DNA of 57,110 nt from JBCFAY01 sp038562375 (GCA_038562375.1 JBCFAY010000022.1:1-57110), one strand, 5' to 3'. Numbered from the stretch's first letter, positions 40,225 through 50,188 are shown. Notes: generated by a model from the letters alone, not told the origin. Translations and numbers: made by a program.

Positions 40225-40956
40225 TTGAAACTGATTGCGGATATCCATACCCATTCCATCTCCAGCGGAGACGCGTTCAGCACGATTTCCGAAAACGCGG
40301 CCGCTGCCGCTGCCAGAGGGTTAAAGTTCCTCGCGACCACGGACCATGCCCCGGGCAAGCCGGGCGCGCCGCTGCCGCATTATTTTTTGAATCTTCGGAC
40401 ACTGCCCCGTATGCTGGGCGGAGTCTTTCTTCTCAGCGGGGCCGAGATCGATCTGCTCGATTACGACGGCGCGCTGGACCTTCCGCAGTCCACGCTCGCC
40501 AAGCTCGATATCGTCGTAGCGTCCATGCACGTGGACGTGATCGCGCCCGCGACCAAAAAAGATCACACGCGCGGCTGGCTCGCCGTGGCGGAAAATCCCG
40601 ACATCGACGTCATCGGTCACTGCGGCGACCCGAGGTTTGATTTTGACCACGAGGAAGTGGTTAAGGCGTTTGCGCGCGCGGATAAGATCGTCGAGATCAA
40701 TACCGCCTCCGTGCATACCCGCCCCGGCTCCGAGGAGAACTGCGAGAATATCGTGCGCCTGTGCATGAAGCACGGCGTGCGCCTGGTCGTGAATTCCGAC
40801 GCGCACCACTCCTGCCGCATCGGGGATTTCGGCTGGGGCCTAGAGATGCTAAAGCGCCTGAACGTGCCCAAGGAGCTCGTACTCTGTGCCGACTACAACC
40901 AGTTTTTGTCCTACGTTAAGGAAAAAATGCGGCCGGAGTCCCCCGCGGTTTTGTAG
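40225..40956 (+). CDS. PHP-domain phosphoesterase (YcdX-like)
   Basis: A 243-residue protein. The start is TTG 40225 because AAGGAG (40211-40216) ends eight bases upstream; a longer frame from 40135 has no such site. The metal-binding motifs are DIHTHS at the N-terminus, TTDHAP, SMHVDV, GHCGDPRF, EINTAS and NSDAHHSC, the trinuclear zinc set of the PHP family. YcdX-type enzymes hydrolyse phosphate monoesters; the substrate is unknown. Stand-alone gene. Confidence 0.85.
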   Translation: MKLIADIHTHSISSGDAFSTISENAAAAAARGLKFLATTDHAPGKPGAPLPHYFLNLRTLPRMLGGVFLLSGAEIDLLDYDGALDLPQSTLAKLDIVVASMHVDVIAPATKKDHTRGWLAVAENPDIDVIGHCGDPRFDFDHEEVVKAFARADKIVEINTASVHTRPGSEENCENIVRLCMKHGVRLVVNSDAHHSCRIGDFGWGLEMLKRLNVPKELVLCADYNQFLSYVKEKMRPESPAVL

Positions 40957-41040
40957 GCGGTTGCGCATAGAAGATCATGGGCATCGCGATGCGGGTACTG
41001 CCTTAAGCATATCGGATCGATATTGGAAGCTCAACAAAAC

Positions 41041-41345
41041 CTAAACCATCTTGCTCCAGTTTGAGTAGCGAAGGCGGATGGCTTCCCGCACCGCATCCGG
41101 CGGGTCGTCCAGCGCCGTTTTTAACGGTGCATCGGCTCTTTTATGCCTATCCTTCCGAGCGCGGTTGCCGCGGAGGAGCGCACATCCGTTTCAAAATTCC
41201 GCAGGTTTTTAATGAGCCCACCGCTTCGGCATCCTTGCGTTTGCCGAATATTTCGGCGGCGTTAACCATTTCATGGGTATATCCGTTTACCAGCTCATCC
41301 AACAGTTTTTCCCGGTCCGGTGTTTTAAAACATACACTTTTTCCC
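41041..41345 (-). pseudogene. HEAT-repeat protein relic with frameshifts
   Basis: Successive pieces in different minus-strand frames read as one HEAT-like protein: EKLLDELVNGYTHEMVNAAE with IFGKRKDAEAVGSL, then NFETDVRSSAATALGRIG, then APLKTALDDPPDAVREAIRL ending RYSNWSKMV and stop at 41041-41043. No single frame is open across it, so at least two indels are needed. Its upstream continuation toward 41430 is unclear. The remaining intergenic sequence (40957-41040 and 41346-41629) holds nothing else recognised. Confidence 0.5.
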
Positions 41346-41629
41346 CTTTGCTTTTATTGCTGCGATCAAGACATGTTCCCGAACATTCCCCAGTATTTCT
41401 CCGGCGAATATACCTTTCATTATTGTAGCATCTATTGTGCATATAGATGTAAAACGATCTATTTGTGCAGGATCTTCGAGATCATAACATGCCTGCTTGC
41501 GGCGCTTTTTTAATGATACTTTATTTGCAGGCGCGCCGCGCAAAATACCCGTTGCGAAACAAAAGCTTTGGATGTACAATATCGCTTGGTACCTAGACTC
41601 TTGGTGCAAAGCAAAAAGAGGTGAATAGA

Positions 41630-42100
41630 TTGGAGATGCACGAGGAACATGTGCTGGCGACCCGTTTGAGGGCGTGCGGGCATTTTCTGTATTATCAAAC
41701 GGGCGGAAAAGCGGGGCAGCGGCGCATTCTCGTGACCATTCTGAAGCGGGAAAGCCTTACGCAGAAGGAGCTTCAGGATATGCTTGAAATAAGCTCCGGC
41801 GCTTTGAGCGAAATCCTCCAAAAAATGGAGGAGGCGTCCCTGGTGGAACGCAAGAAGAGCTGCGACGACAAGCGGCAGGTGACGCTTGCGCTTACGCCCG
41901 CGGGAAAGTGTATGGCGCTCCAGGTGCAGGCGCATTACGCCCGCACGCTCGAAAGGATGTTCGAATGCCTGAGCGGACAGGAAAAGGCGCAGCTCGGCGG
42001 AATCCTTGAAAAGCTTGTGGAGCATCTGGATGCCCTCAAAACCGACCCGCTGTTCGAGGCGGGCGCGGCGGACGACGCGCGCAGGGAATCGTCGAGATAA
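41630..42100 (+). CDS. MarR-family regulator of the ABC exporter operon
   Basis: A 156-residue winged-helix protein. TTG 41630 with AGAGGTG six bases upstream is preferred; ATG 41636 is an alternative. It shows LTQKELQDMLEISSGALSEI, then LQKMEEASLVERKKSCDDKR and QVTLALTPAGKCMA, the recognition helix and wing of MarR. It lies 93 bases before two ABC exporter subunits on the same strand, the common arrangement in which the MarR protein represses its exporter until a drug or metabolite binds. Confidence 0.85.
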   Translation: MEMHEEHVLATRLRACGHFLYYQTGGKAGQRRILVTILKRESLTQKELQDMLEISSGALSEILQKMEEASLVERKKSCDDKRQVTLALTPAGKCMALQVQAHYARTLERMFECLSGQEKAQLGGILEKLVEHLDALKTDPLFEAGAADDARRESSR

Positions 42101-42193
42101 GTCCGAAAACAGCCTGCCCGTGCGGGCGCAAACGAAAGGTCAAGTTTGGCGGGGCGATGGTTCCCGCCGTTAAAGAGGGGTAAAGTTAACAGA

Positions 42194-43933
42194 ATGTGGA
42201 AGGTCCTTATAAAAAGCTTAAGGGAATTTAAAAAGCCCTCCATTCTGGCGCCGGTTTTCGTATCGACGGAGGTGGTGATCGAGTGCATCATCCCCTTCAT
42301 CACCGCTCTGCTCGTCAATCAGATCAAGGCGGGCTGCGGCATCGACGTCATTTTAAAATACGGGCTGCTGCTGCTGGTGATGGCGGCGCTTTCGCTCACG
42401 TTCGGCAGGCTCTCGGGCACTGCGTGCGCCACGGCGTCGAGCGGCTTCGCGCGCAACCTCAGGAAGGATCTATTTTACAATATCCAGTCCTTTTCTTTTG
42501 AAAACATCGACAGGTTCTCCTCGTCGTCGCTTGTCACCAGGCTTACCACCGATGTGAGCAACGTCCAGAACGCGTACATGATGATCATCCGCATCGCCAT
42601 AAGAAGCCCGCTGATGCTCATTTTCGCCGTCATCATGGCGTTTATCATGGGCGGCAGCCTGGCGCTGATATTCGTGGTGGTGATACCGATCCTCGGCGTG
42701 GGGCTGTTCCTGATCATCCGCAAAGCGTTTCCGGTGTTTAGAAGGGTTTTTCGCAAGTACGACGCGCTCAACAGTTCCATTCAGGAGACCATCCAGGGCA
42801 TCCGCGTGGTAAAATCCTTCGTGCGCGAGGACTATGAAAAACAGAAGTTCGGCAAAGCTGCCGAGGATGTGCGGATGGAGTTTACCAAGGCCGAAAAGAT
42901 CCTCGCGTTCAACGGCCCCATCATGCAGTTCTGCCTGTATGTGAACATGGTGTTCATTTTAACCTTCGGCGCATATACCATCGTCACCACGCAGGGGCTC
43001 AACTTCAACGTGGGCCAGCTTTCCTCGCTGATGGTTTACAGCTTCCAGACGCTGATGAGCCTTATGATGCTCTCCATGGTGTTCGTGATGATCACCATCG
43101 CGGATGAATCCGGGCACCGCATCGTGGAGGTGCTTGAGGAAAAAAGCACTTTAAGCAACCCCGAAAACCCCGTCTATGAGGTGAAGGACGGCTCCATCGA
43201 CTTTTCCGGCGTGAGCTTCCGTTATTCCGAGAAGGCGGAGCTCATGGCGCTAAAAAACATCGACCTTCATATCAAATCCGGCGAGACCATCGGCATTCTG
43301 GGCGGCACGGGCTCCTCGAAAACGTCGCTTGTTCAGCTGATCCCGCGCCTTTACGACGCCACGGAGGGCGTGGTGCGGGTAGGCGGGCTCGACGTGCGCG
43401 AATACGATATCGAATCGCTGCGCAATCAGGTTTCCGTGGTGCTTCAGAACAATCTCCTGTTTTCCGGGACCATCAGCGAAAACCTGCGCTGGGGAAACCC
43501 GACTGCGACCGACGAGCAGCTCAGGGAAGCGTGCTCCCTTGCGCAGGCGGACGATTTTATCTCGCAGTTCCCGGACGGCTACGAGACGCGCATCGAGCAG
43601 GGCGGCACCAACGTTTCGGGCGGACAGAAGCAGCGCCTTTGCATCGCGCGCGCGCTTTTGAAAAAGCCGAAGGTGCTCATCCTGGACGATTCCACGAGCG
43701 CCGTCGACACGCACACCGACGCGAAGATCCGCAAGGCGTTCCGCGATTATATCCCCGATACCACAAAGATCATCATCGCGCAGCGCGTCGCCTCCGTGCA
43801 GGACGCCGACCGCATCGTGCTGATGGATAAAGGCGGCATCGTGGCCATAGGCACCCACGAGGAGCTTTTGAAGACCAACGAAATCTACCGCGAGGTGTAC
43901 GAATCCCAGAATAAGGCGGGTGAAAAGCAATGA
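42194..43933 (+). CDS. heterodimeric ABC exporter, subunit with degenerate Walker A
   Basis: A 579-residue half transporter: six membrane helices (about 18-300), then an ATPase domain (about 335-575). Walker A reads GGTGSSKTS, where the usual glycine before the lysine is serine; the signature is NVSGGQKQRLC and Walker B LILDDSTSAVDT, with Asp instead of the catalytic Glu after LILD. In heterodimeric exporters one subunit carries such a degenerate site, so this is the non-catalytic partner of 43930-45819. ATG 42194 is weakly preceded by GAGGGG. It probably exports a drug or lipid. Confidence 0.9.
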   Translation: MWKVLIKSLREFKKPSILAPVFVSTEVVIECIIPFITALLVNQIKAGCGIDVILKYGLLLLVMAALSLTFGRLSGTACATASSGFARNLRKDLFYNIQSFSFENIDRFSSSSLVTRLTTDVSNVQNAYMMIIRIAIRSPLMLIFAVIMAFIMGGSLALIFVVVIPILGVGLFLIIRKAFPVFRRVFRKYDALNSSIQETIQGIRVVKSFVREDYEKQKFGKAAEDVRMEFTKAEKILAFNGPIMQFCLYVNMVFILTFGAYTIVTTQGLNFNVGQLSSLMVYSFQTLMSLMMLSMVFVMITIADESGHRIVEVLEEKSTLSNPENPVYEVKDGSIDFSGVSFRYSEKAELMALKNIDLHIKSGETIGILGGTGSSKTSLVQLIPRLYDATEGVVRVGGLDVREYDIESLRNQVSVVLQNNLLFSGTISENLRWGNPTATDEQLREACSLAQADDFISQFPDGYETRIEQGGTNVSGGQKQRLCIARALLKKPKVLILDDSTSAVDTHTDAKIRKAFRDYIPDTTKIIIAQRVASVQDADRIVLMDKGGIVAIGTHEELLKTNEIYREVYESQNKAGEKQ

Positions 43934-45819
43934 AGCGCGGCGCTATGTACAAAAAAGGAACGGCGAAGCGGCTTTTAAAGATGCTGTTTCAGTTTTATCC
44001 CGTCACGCTGCCGCTGGTGCTTCTATGCATCGTATTCACGGCGGCGGTCTCCTCCATCCCCTCCATCTTCATGCAGAACATCATCGCGGTGCTCGAGCAG
44101 AACCGGGGCGGCGATTGGGCGCATATCGGCCCGCAGGTCCTGCACTTCACGCTGATCCTCGCGGGGCTGTACGTGGTTTCGCTCGCGTCGTCGTTCACCT
44201 ACAACCGCGCGATGGCAACCATCACGCAGGGATCGCTCAAGAAGATGCGCGAGAAGCTCTTCCTCAAGATGGAAAGCCTGCCCATCCGTTTTTTCGACAC
44301 GCACCCGCACGGCGATATCATGAGCCATTACACCAACGACATCGATACGCTCCGGCAGATCATCTCCCAAAGCATGCCGCAGCTTTTGGTTTCGGCCGTG
44401 ACGGTGCTCACGCTCTTCAGCATCATGCTCTATTACAGCGTATGGATGGCCGCCGTGGTATTAAGCGGCATGGCGCTCATGCTGACGGTGGTCAGAAAGC
44501 TGGGCGGCAATTCCGCCAAGTATTTTATCCGCCAGCAGCGCTCCCTGGGCAGAACCGAGGGCTTTGTCGAAGAAATGATGAACGGCCAGAAGGTCGTAAA
44601 GGTGTTCTGCCACGAACAGGAGACGAAATCGGGCTTTAACGCGATCAACGACGAGCTGTTCCGCGATTCGGAGCAGGCCAACAAATTCGCCAACATCCTC
44701 GCTCCCGTGCTGATGAACATCGGCAACCTCATCTACGTTACGGTCGCGATGGCGGGCGGGATATTCCTGCTCACAAAGGCGCACAACCTGAGCATTTCGG
44801 GGCTTGTGTTCAGCATCAGCGTCGTGGTGCCGTTTTTGAACATAACGCGCCAGTTCTCGGGCAACATCAACCAGGTATCGCAGCAGGTGAACGCGGTGAT
44901 CATGGGCCTCGCGGGAGCGGACCGCATCTTTACGGTGCTCGACGAAGCTCCCGAGGAGGACAACGGCTTTGTGACGCTCGTCAACGCCAAAGAGGAAAAC
45001 GGTGTGCTCACCGAATGCGAAGAGCGCACGGGGCTTTGGGCATGGAAGCAGCCTATGCCGGACGGTACGGTGCGCTATACGAAGCTTGCCGGCGACGTAC
45101 GCCTCAAGGAGGTGGATTTCGGCTACGAAAAGGATAAGCCGGTGCTCTACAACGTTACCCTGTTCGCGGAGCCGGGTCAGAAAGTGGCGTTCGTGGGCGC
45201 GACGGGCGCGGGAAAGACCACCATCACAAACCTTTTGAACCGTTTTTACGACATTGCCGACGGCAAGATACGCTACGACGGAATCAACATCAACAAAATC
45301 AAAAAATCGGACCTGCGCCGCGCCATCGGAATGGTGCTCCAGGATACGAACCTGTTTACCGGCACCGTTATGGACAACATCCGCTACGGCAGGCTCGACG
45401 CCACGGATGCGGAATGCGAGGCGGCGGCGAAGCTCGCGGGCGCGCACGATTTCATCACGAGGCTCCCCGGGGGATATCAGACCATGCTTTTGAGCAACGG
45501 CAGCAACCTCTCGCAGGGGCAGCGGCAGCTCATCGCCATCGCGCGCGCGGCGGTCGCCGACCCGCCGGTGATGATACTCGACGAGGCCACCTCCTCCATC
45601 GACACGCGCACCGAGGCCATCGTGCAGCGCGGCATGGACGCGCTCATGAAGGGGCGCACCGTGTTCGTTATCGCGCACCGCCTTTCCACGGTGCAGAATT
45701 CCGACGTCATCATGGTGCTCGAGCGCGGTGAAATCATCGAGCGCGGCAGCCACGCGCACCTGATCGAGGAAAAGGGCAAGTACTACCAGCTCTACACCGG
45801 CGCGTTCGAGCTTGAATAA
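43930..45819 (+). CDS. heterodimeric ABC exporter, catalytic subunit
   Basis: A 629-residue half transporter with an N-terminal membrane domain (about 20-330) and a C-terminal ATPase with GATGAGKTTI (Walker A), LSQGQRQLIAIARA (signature with Gln for the second Gly) and MILDEATSSIDT (Walker B with catalytic Glu). The ATG overlaps the previous stop by four bases, so the two subunits are coupled. A stretch of about 45 residues before the ATPase (near 345-390; ENGVLTECEERTGLWAWKQP) is an insertion typical of this YfiB/YfiC-like family. It is followed by a terminator. Confidence 0.9.
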   Translation: MKRGAMYKKGTAKRLLKMLFQFYPVTLPLVLLCIVFTAAVSSIPSIFMQNIIAVLEQNRGGDWAHIGPQVLHFTLILAGLYVVSLASSFTYNRAMATITQGSLKKMREKLFLKMESLPIRFFDTHPHGDIMSHYTNDIDTLRQIISQSMPQLLVSAVTVLTLFSIMLYYSVWMAAVVLSGMALMLTVVRKLGGNSAKYFIRQQRSLGRTEGFVEEMMNGQKVVKVFCHEQETKSGFNAINDELFRDSEQANKFANILAPVLMNIGNLIYVTVAMAGGIFLLTKAHNLSISGLVFSISVVVPFLNITRQFSGNINQVSQQVNAVIMGLAGADRIFTVLDEAPEEDNGFVTLVNAKEENGVLTECEERTGLWAWKQPMPDGTVRYTKLAGDVRLKEVDFGYEKDKPVLYNVTLFAEPGQKVAFVGATGAGKTTITNLLNRFYDIADGKIRYDGININKIKKSDLRRAIGMVLQDTNLFTGTVMDNIRYGRLDATDAECEAAAKLAGAHDFITRLPGGYQTMLLSNGSNLSQGQRQLIAIARAAVADPPVMILDEATSSIDTRTEAIVQRGMDALMKGRTVFVIAHRLSTVQNSDVIMVLERGEIIERGSHAHLIEEKGKYYQLYTGAFELE

Positions 45820-45906
45820 AGCAAAAGCCTCTGCGGCTCCTTCTGCAGAAGCGATGAAATCCGGCGTGCGACAGCGCGAGCATTCGATCGAACCTAAGAA
45901 AGACGA

Positions 45907-45940
45907 AACCTCCGAAAATGTCCTGTTTTCGGAGGTTTTT
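45907..45940 (+). terminator. intrinsic terminator of the exporter operon
   Basis: AACCTCCGAAAA (45907-45918) pairs with TTTTCGGAGGTT (45926-45937), followed by TTTG. Confidence 0.85.
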
Positions 45941-46018
45941 GTTTCAATGTCGGCGAAACGGATGCGGGCTTGCTTCTGATCCTATGGATCATCGGCTATT
46001 GTCCTATCAAGGCCGGCG

Positions 46019-46552
46019 CTATGCCGATCCTCTTATTTTTGAAGCTTTTTTCAGCGCTTTTTCATATTGTTTTTTTATTCCGTTGTCCTGCTCGCACTCG
46101 CAAATCTCAGCCAATGTATCGAACAATCTGCTTTTGGCATATTGGGGGATGACGATGATTCTGGAAAGGGCATAAGCGCTGCTCCAGCGAACGACGGTCC
46201 CCTGGTCTTTGCTGTTGAGCAACAGTCCCTCTATCGCTTTCTCCAAGTCGTCGGGAAACCTGTGGCATAGATTCCCCACGATCCTGGCCGCCTCCCTTTT
46301 AATGCTGTTGCTTGCGGATAAAATGTGCTCAACAGCCAAGTGCAGCCACTCAACGGTCGCTATCTGCGCATCAAGATTTGTTACGGCCTCTATCGCCCCA
46401 AAGATAATCGCCGCCTTTTTCCGATCCGTTTTATGCCGCAGACCTTCTATTTCCCGAATCGTAATATTCTTTTCCTCTAAGGCGTTGATAATGATTTCTC
46501 TTTTTTCAATCGCTTTTATCGATTTATTGTTGAGCGCGATCAACAGTTCCAT
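46019..46552 (-). CDS. HEAT-like helical repeat protein
   Basis: A 177-residue all-helical cytoplasmic protein. It contains KKAAIIFGAIEAVTNLDAQI, SNSIKREAARIVGNLCHRFP and WSSAYALSRIIVIPQYAKSR, which read as HEAT-like repeats (the SSAYALSRI and REAARIVGNL helices). Similar repeat proteins in Clostridia are found as single genes with no known partner. No catalytic motif. The start is ATG 46552. The remnant at 41041-41345 is also of HEAT type. Confidence 0.65.
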   Translation of the reverse strand: MELLIALNNKSIKAIEKREIIINALEEKNITIREIEGLRHKTDRKKAAIIFGAIEAVTNLDAQIATVEWLHLAVEHILSASNSIKREAARIVGNLCHRFPDDLEKAIEGLLLNSKDQGTVVRWSSAYALSRIIVIPQYAKSRLFDTLAEICECEQDNGIKKQYEKALKKASKIRGSA

Positions 46553-46753
46553 AAGATCGATCCTTTCGCAAATATAGGGAATCGACGGCGCTTCGCTGCT
46601 ATTTCGCCCTCGTTCCCATTATACACAAAAACACGGCCGCCGCGACAGCAAAAGCGCCGCGCAACAGCCGCAAGAATTCTTTTCCCCATGATCATGACCC
46701 TTTCCTGAGAAAAAAGAACGCCGAACGGCTGCCCTCGGGCTTTTTATTTCGGG

Positions 46754-47005
46754 CTATCCCAGCAACACGACCTCCATCAGCTCGTTCGCGGTCAGCCGCA
46801 GCCGACCGCCGCCCCAGATGACATAATCTCCGTCGGTTTCGGCGGTTCTGAAAAACGCCTCATCTACAAGCTCGGCGTATTTCATGGCGTGCAGCTTCAC
46901 CGAGAGATCCACGGTCACACTGCTGCCGCTCTCCATCTGCATAAACAGCCGGTAGTCCTTCAGGGGCATCACGGCCCGTATGTAGCCGTCGCTGTGATCG
47001 TCCAT
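46754..47005 (-). CDS. DUF2442-like small protein
   Basis: An 83-residue protein of pattern IRAVMPLKDYRLFMQMESGS, then SVTVDLSVKLHAMKYAELVD and the end VIWGGGRLRLTANELMEVV, matching the DUF2442 layout (LxxYxLxLxFENG, DL, W.NG.xL.P). DUF2442 proteins are often encoded beside DUF4160 as toxin-antitoxin-like pairs, but no DUF4160 is next to it here. The start follows GGAGGATAC. The gene lies between a HEAT-like gene and the LuxR regulator, on the same strand. Confidence 0.6.
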   Translation of the reverse strand: MDDHSDGYIRAVMPLKDYRLFMQMESGSSVTVDLSVKLHAMKYAELVDEAFFRTAETDGDYVIWGGGRLRLTANELMEVVLLG

Positions 47006-47107
47006 GCCGGTATCCTCCCTGTCGGGAATATTAAAATAGAAAATCCCATCCTACAGACTATTGTAGAACGGGATTTTGAATCGCGCCTCGTCGGAAACGA
47101 CGATCTT

Positions 47108-49615
47108 TTAAAATATCGAAGGGGGGATATCCTCGAAGTTTTTGAGCTTCTCGGCCAGCTTCGTGCGGCGGTCGACGTCCAGCTTTTGGAATGCCGTGCG
47201 CAGATGCGTGCGCACGGTGCTGTCCGTCACGTTCAGCTTTTGCGCGATCTCGCCGTTGCGCAGGCCTCGCGCCGCGAGAAGAGCCACTTCCCGCTCGCGC
47301 GCGGTCAGCGCTTCGGGCAGATCCTCCGGTGAAAGGTCGCGGGCAAGTTTGGCTTTCCCCTCGCCGAAGCCCTCCTTTATTCTGAGATACGTCTCATACA
47401 GCTCGGGGTATTCCTTTACAATCAGCTCATCCGCCAGCCCCCCGAGCAACTCTGCAAGCGACGCAAATAGATAAACGAGCCCGTCGGGCATGGCCAGTTC
47501 TGCCGCGTGACGCAGATACGAGGCGGACTTTGCGCGCTCCCCCACCGCTAGATATCCGACAGCCAAAAGAAGCGACACCAGGATCTCCGCAAAAACGGTC
47601 TTGCGGCCGACCTCCGGCGGCACAGCCTGCGCAACGCCTATGAGTTGCGCGAATTCGCCCTGGATCAATAAATAGAGCAGATGCACATACAGCGCATTGT
47701 TTACCATCGGCGTAAGCAGCAGCTTCCCTGAAAACTCCCCTTTTTTGAGCCACTCAGCCATATCCGCCGGGACCTGCAACTCCGCCAAAAGCAGCCCGCG
47801 CACCGTATCCAGCACGGACCTTACCACAAACGTATTCTGTGAAGCGTAGGACGCGGCGCGCTCCATTGAGCTGATTGCGCTGCGCCAGCCCGCGGTATCG
47901 GCGCGGATCTGCGCAATCTCCGCCAACAGTCTCGCGGCACTCAGTTGGATAATGCTCTGTTGTTTGCTCTCCGCAAGGAATAAAGCCTTGTAGGCGAGTA
48001 TCTCCGCCTCGCCGGTTTCGCCCCTGTAATAGGCAAGCTCCGCCCGAAACAGCACGTCCGCGCCGCTGCCGTGACCGCCCGTCATCCGGGAATAGAGCGC
48101 AACGTAAGTCTCGAGCTCGTCGGCTTCCCGGTCGGCTTCGCCCTTGCATATATGGAACTCGGCAAACTGGGAGTAGTCGCCGAAACACCACGGCGCTTCC
48201 GGCAGGATCACCCGCGAGTCCTTCCCTTTAAAAAGCGCCGCGGCTTTCGTTAACGTCGCGGTCATCTCGCCCAGGCGGGGAAAGCTTTTGAAAGAGGACA
48301 GAAGCGTCCATTCGCCAAGCAGGCCGGAATCCTCCCCGTCCTCCGCATCCAGCATTTTACGAAGCTCCCCCATCAGCGCGTCGAAGGATTCGTTCCGCCA
48401 GGCGATCAACAGCGCCCATGCGACCCGCAGCATGGAGAGGAGGTGCCTGCGCTTGATATCGGCCGGGCAGTTTTGCGCTATATCCAGGGCGAGCTCCGTA
48501 AACGGCGCGGCTCCGATGTTTTCCAAAAGCAAATGGGAAAAATCGAGGGAAAGCATCCGTTCATAGTCCTTGATCTGCGCATAAAAGCCAAGAGCCTCTG
48601 AGATTTTTCCGCCATCCCTGCAAAAATCTCCCGCGCGCAGCAGGCATTCACGTTCAAAGGCGCCGCCGCGCTCCGCGCGCTTGTGAATAAGCAGTTGGGT
48701 AAGAATGCTGTGCAGCTCATATCGCCGCTCGACGGGCTCATGGCGGATAAACGGGTTTTGCAGCGCATTTAAGGCATATTCGGGAAGCGTTTCGCAGCCG
48801 CCGAGAATGCAGGCCTGCTGTACGGTAATCATCTCAAAGGGCGACAGGCGCAGAAGAAAGGTTTGCTGCGCCTCGGTCAGCGCATCCCATACCAGATGCT
48901 CCATGAGCGCCAAAATACCGGAGGTATCGGAGAAAGTTCCTGTTTCCCGGAAAGCGCGCAGCTGAAGATACACCGCGATGATCCAGCCTCCGGTGTTGCG
49001 CGCGATGTCTTCGGCATCCTTCTGAGCGATCCTCACGCCCGCCTGGGAATAATAGCGGCCGATGTCGTCGGCATTGAGCCGCAAATCCCCGGCGTTGATC
49101 TGCAAAACGCCGCGGCTCGCGACCACCGAAAGCATTTTCCGCTTGAGCATTTGCGCCACAACAACGACATGCAAGCCTTCCCCGCCGTGTTCCATGAGTG
49201 CGGCGAAAAAGGAGGGCGAAAGCGCGGCAAGCAGATATTGGAAGTTGTCGGCGACGAGAAAGGCTTCGTGACGGCACTCGATGGAGCGCAGGGCGTCGCA
49301 AGCCTCGCCGATGGTGGCGGCGTTGGGCAGGCCGATATTTGCGAGCCGCTGCCCCGCGCGGCCGTCGATCCGGCCGATGCTGTTCGCAAAACGCAGAAAA
49401 CACGCGGCGGGCTGCTCGTCCGTGGCGGTGAACCAATACACGGGAGTGCTTTGCGGGAGCTCGGCCTCCAGAAAATCCCGTACGGCCGTGGTCTTGCCGC
49501 AGCCGGAAGGGGCCACTACAATCGTGGTGGACGCTGAGCGAATACCGGACAGCTTCTTTATGAGGCGGTCGGAATAATAGTGCGGCTCGCCCCGGGCTTT
49601 ATGCTTTTGTTCCAT
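47108..49615 (-). CDS. MalT-like LuxR-family ATPase regulator
   Basis: An 835-residue protein with an N-terminal ATPase (Walker A VVAPSGCGKTT near 33-43), a long helical TPR-like middle and a C-terminal LuxR helix-turn-helix (about 773-828): LTAREREVALLAARGLRNGE, IAQKLNVTDSTVRTHLRTAF and a final Leu-rich helix. This is the LAL/MalT architecture, in which an inducer bound in the middle triggers ATP-dependent activation. Target genes and ligand are unknown. ATG 49615 has no strong Shine-Dalgarno; GAAAGAAGG is near. Confidence 0.9.
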   Translation of the reverse strand: MEQKHKARGEPHYYSDRLIKKLSGIRSASTTIVVAPSGCGKTTAVRDFLEAELPQSTPVYWFTATDEQPAACFLRFANSIGRIDGRAGQRLANIGLPNAATIGEACDALRSIECRHEAFLVADNFQYLLAALSPSFFAALMEHGGEGLHVVVVAQMLKRKMLSVVASRGVLQINAGDLRLNADDIGRYYSQAGVRIAQKDAEDIARNTGGWIIAVYLQLRAFRETGTFSDTSGILALMEHLVWDALTEAQQTFLLRLSPFEMITVQQACILGGCETLPEYALNALQNPFIRHEPVERRYELHSILTQLLIHKRAERGGAFERECLLRAGDFCRDGGKISEALGFYAQIKDYERMLSLDFSHLLLENIGAAPFTELALDIAQNCPADIKRRHLLSMLRVAWALLIAWRNESFDALMGELRKMLDAEDGEDSGLLGEWTLLSSFKSFPRLGEMTATLTKAAALFKGKDSRVILPEAPWCFGDYSQFAEFHICKGEADREADELETYVALYSRMTGGHGSGADVLFRAELAYYRGETGEAEILAYKALFLAESKQQSIIQLSAARLLAEIAQIRADTAGWRSAISSMERAASYASQNTFVVRSVLDTVRGLLLAELQVPADMAEWLKKGEFSGKLLLTPMVNNALYVHLLYLLIQGEFAQLIGVAQAVPPEVGRKTVFAEILVSLLLAVGYLAVGERAKSASYLRHAAELAMPDGLVYLFASLAELLGGLADELIVKEYPELYETYLRIKEGFGEGKAKLARDLSPEDLPEALTAREREVALLAARGLRNGEIAQKLNVTDSTVRTHLRTAFQKLDVDRRTKLAEKLKNFEDIPPSIF

Positions 49616-49993
49616 CGCGCCGCCTTCTTTCTGAGCTTTTGCGCATCATTTTGAGGGATGGTTCCAGCGGTGTTTGTCCTCGGATCGACTTTGGCGGTCT
49701 TTTGCTCGCGCCCGGCGTATATGGCTATTATAGCAAGACATTTTTATCCTGCATATATCGGTTGCAGCGGATAGGCGCCGTTAAAGGGAGCGGCCTTTAG
49801 GAGCAGGATTTGCCCATCTCCCCATTTGTTATCCAAAATGCCTTTCGTCCTCTTCATAATAAAAAGCCATTAGTTTTCGAGGCATGAAGAAGGTCGAATC
49901 CGGAATGTCCAGTTTTACTGTTCCAGATTTCGACCCGTACGTTTAATTAGTTAACAAAATAGATGCAGGCTCTGATTCTCAATTATTATATTT
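49616..49993. other. 378-base intergenic region, no gene seen
   Basis: No ORF with family resemblance or ribosome binding site and no strong hairpin with a T-run was found. It probably holds the promoter of the LuxR gene. Confidence 0.4.
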
Positions 49994-50188
49994 CTATGCG
50001 TTTGCGCCGATATCTTCCTTATGTACGCCCTGTGATATCTTCCGTGGCTTTGTCAAACTTCCTTCGGCCGCCTTCCATCCGGCAATAAAAGCAATTCGCA
50101 CTATAGCAAATAAAGCGCTTTCCGCTTGATCGTATTCCCGGCCATCTAAAAAATCGCTGAACGCTTTTTCAAATTCGTTGCTATACAT
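49994..50188 (-). CDS. small protein divergent from XRE regulator
   Basis: A 64-residue protein. ATG 50188 follows GAGGTGGC; longer in-frame starts lack a site. It is helical: MYSNEFEKAFSDFLDGREYD, then QAESALFAIVRIAFIAGWKA and a basic tail. Small proteins of this type accompany XRE regulators in Clostridial mobile elements. I do not know its role; it may be an antitoxin-like or regulator partner. It faces the XRE gene 50324 across 135 bases. Confidence 0.5.
   Translation of the reverse strand: MYSNEFEKAFSDFLDGREYDQAESALFAIVRIAFIAGWKAAEGSLTKPRKISQGVHKEDIGANA

Noticed and set aside
41325..41609. 94-residue minus-strand gene
   Set aside because: No ribosome binding site and no family; part may belong to the HEAT relic, but this could not be supported.
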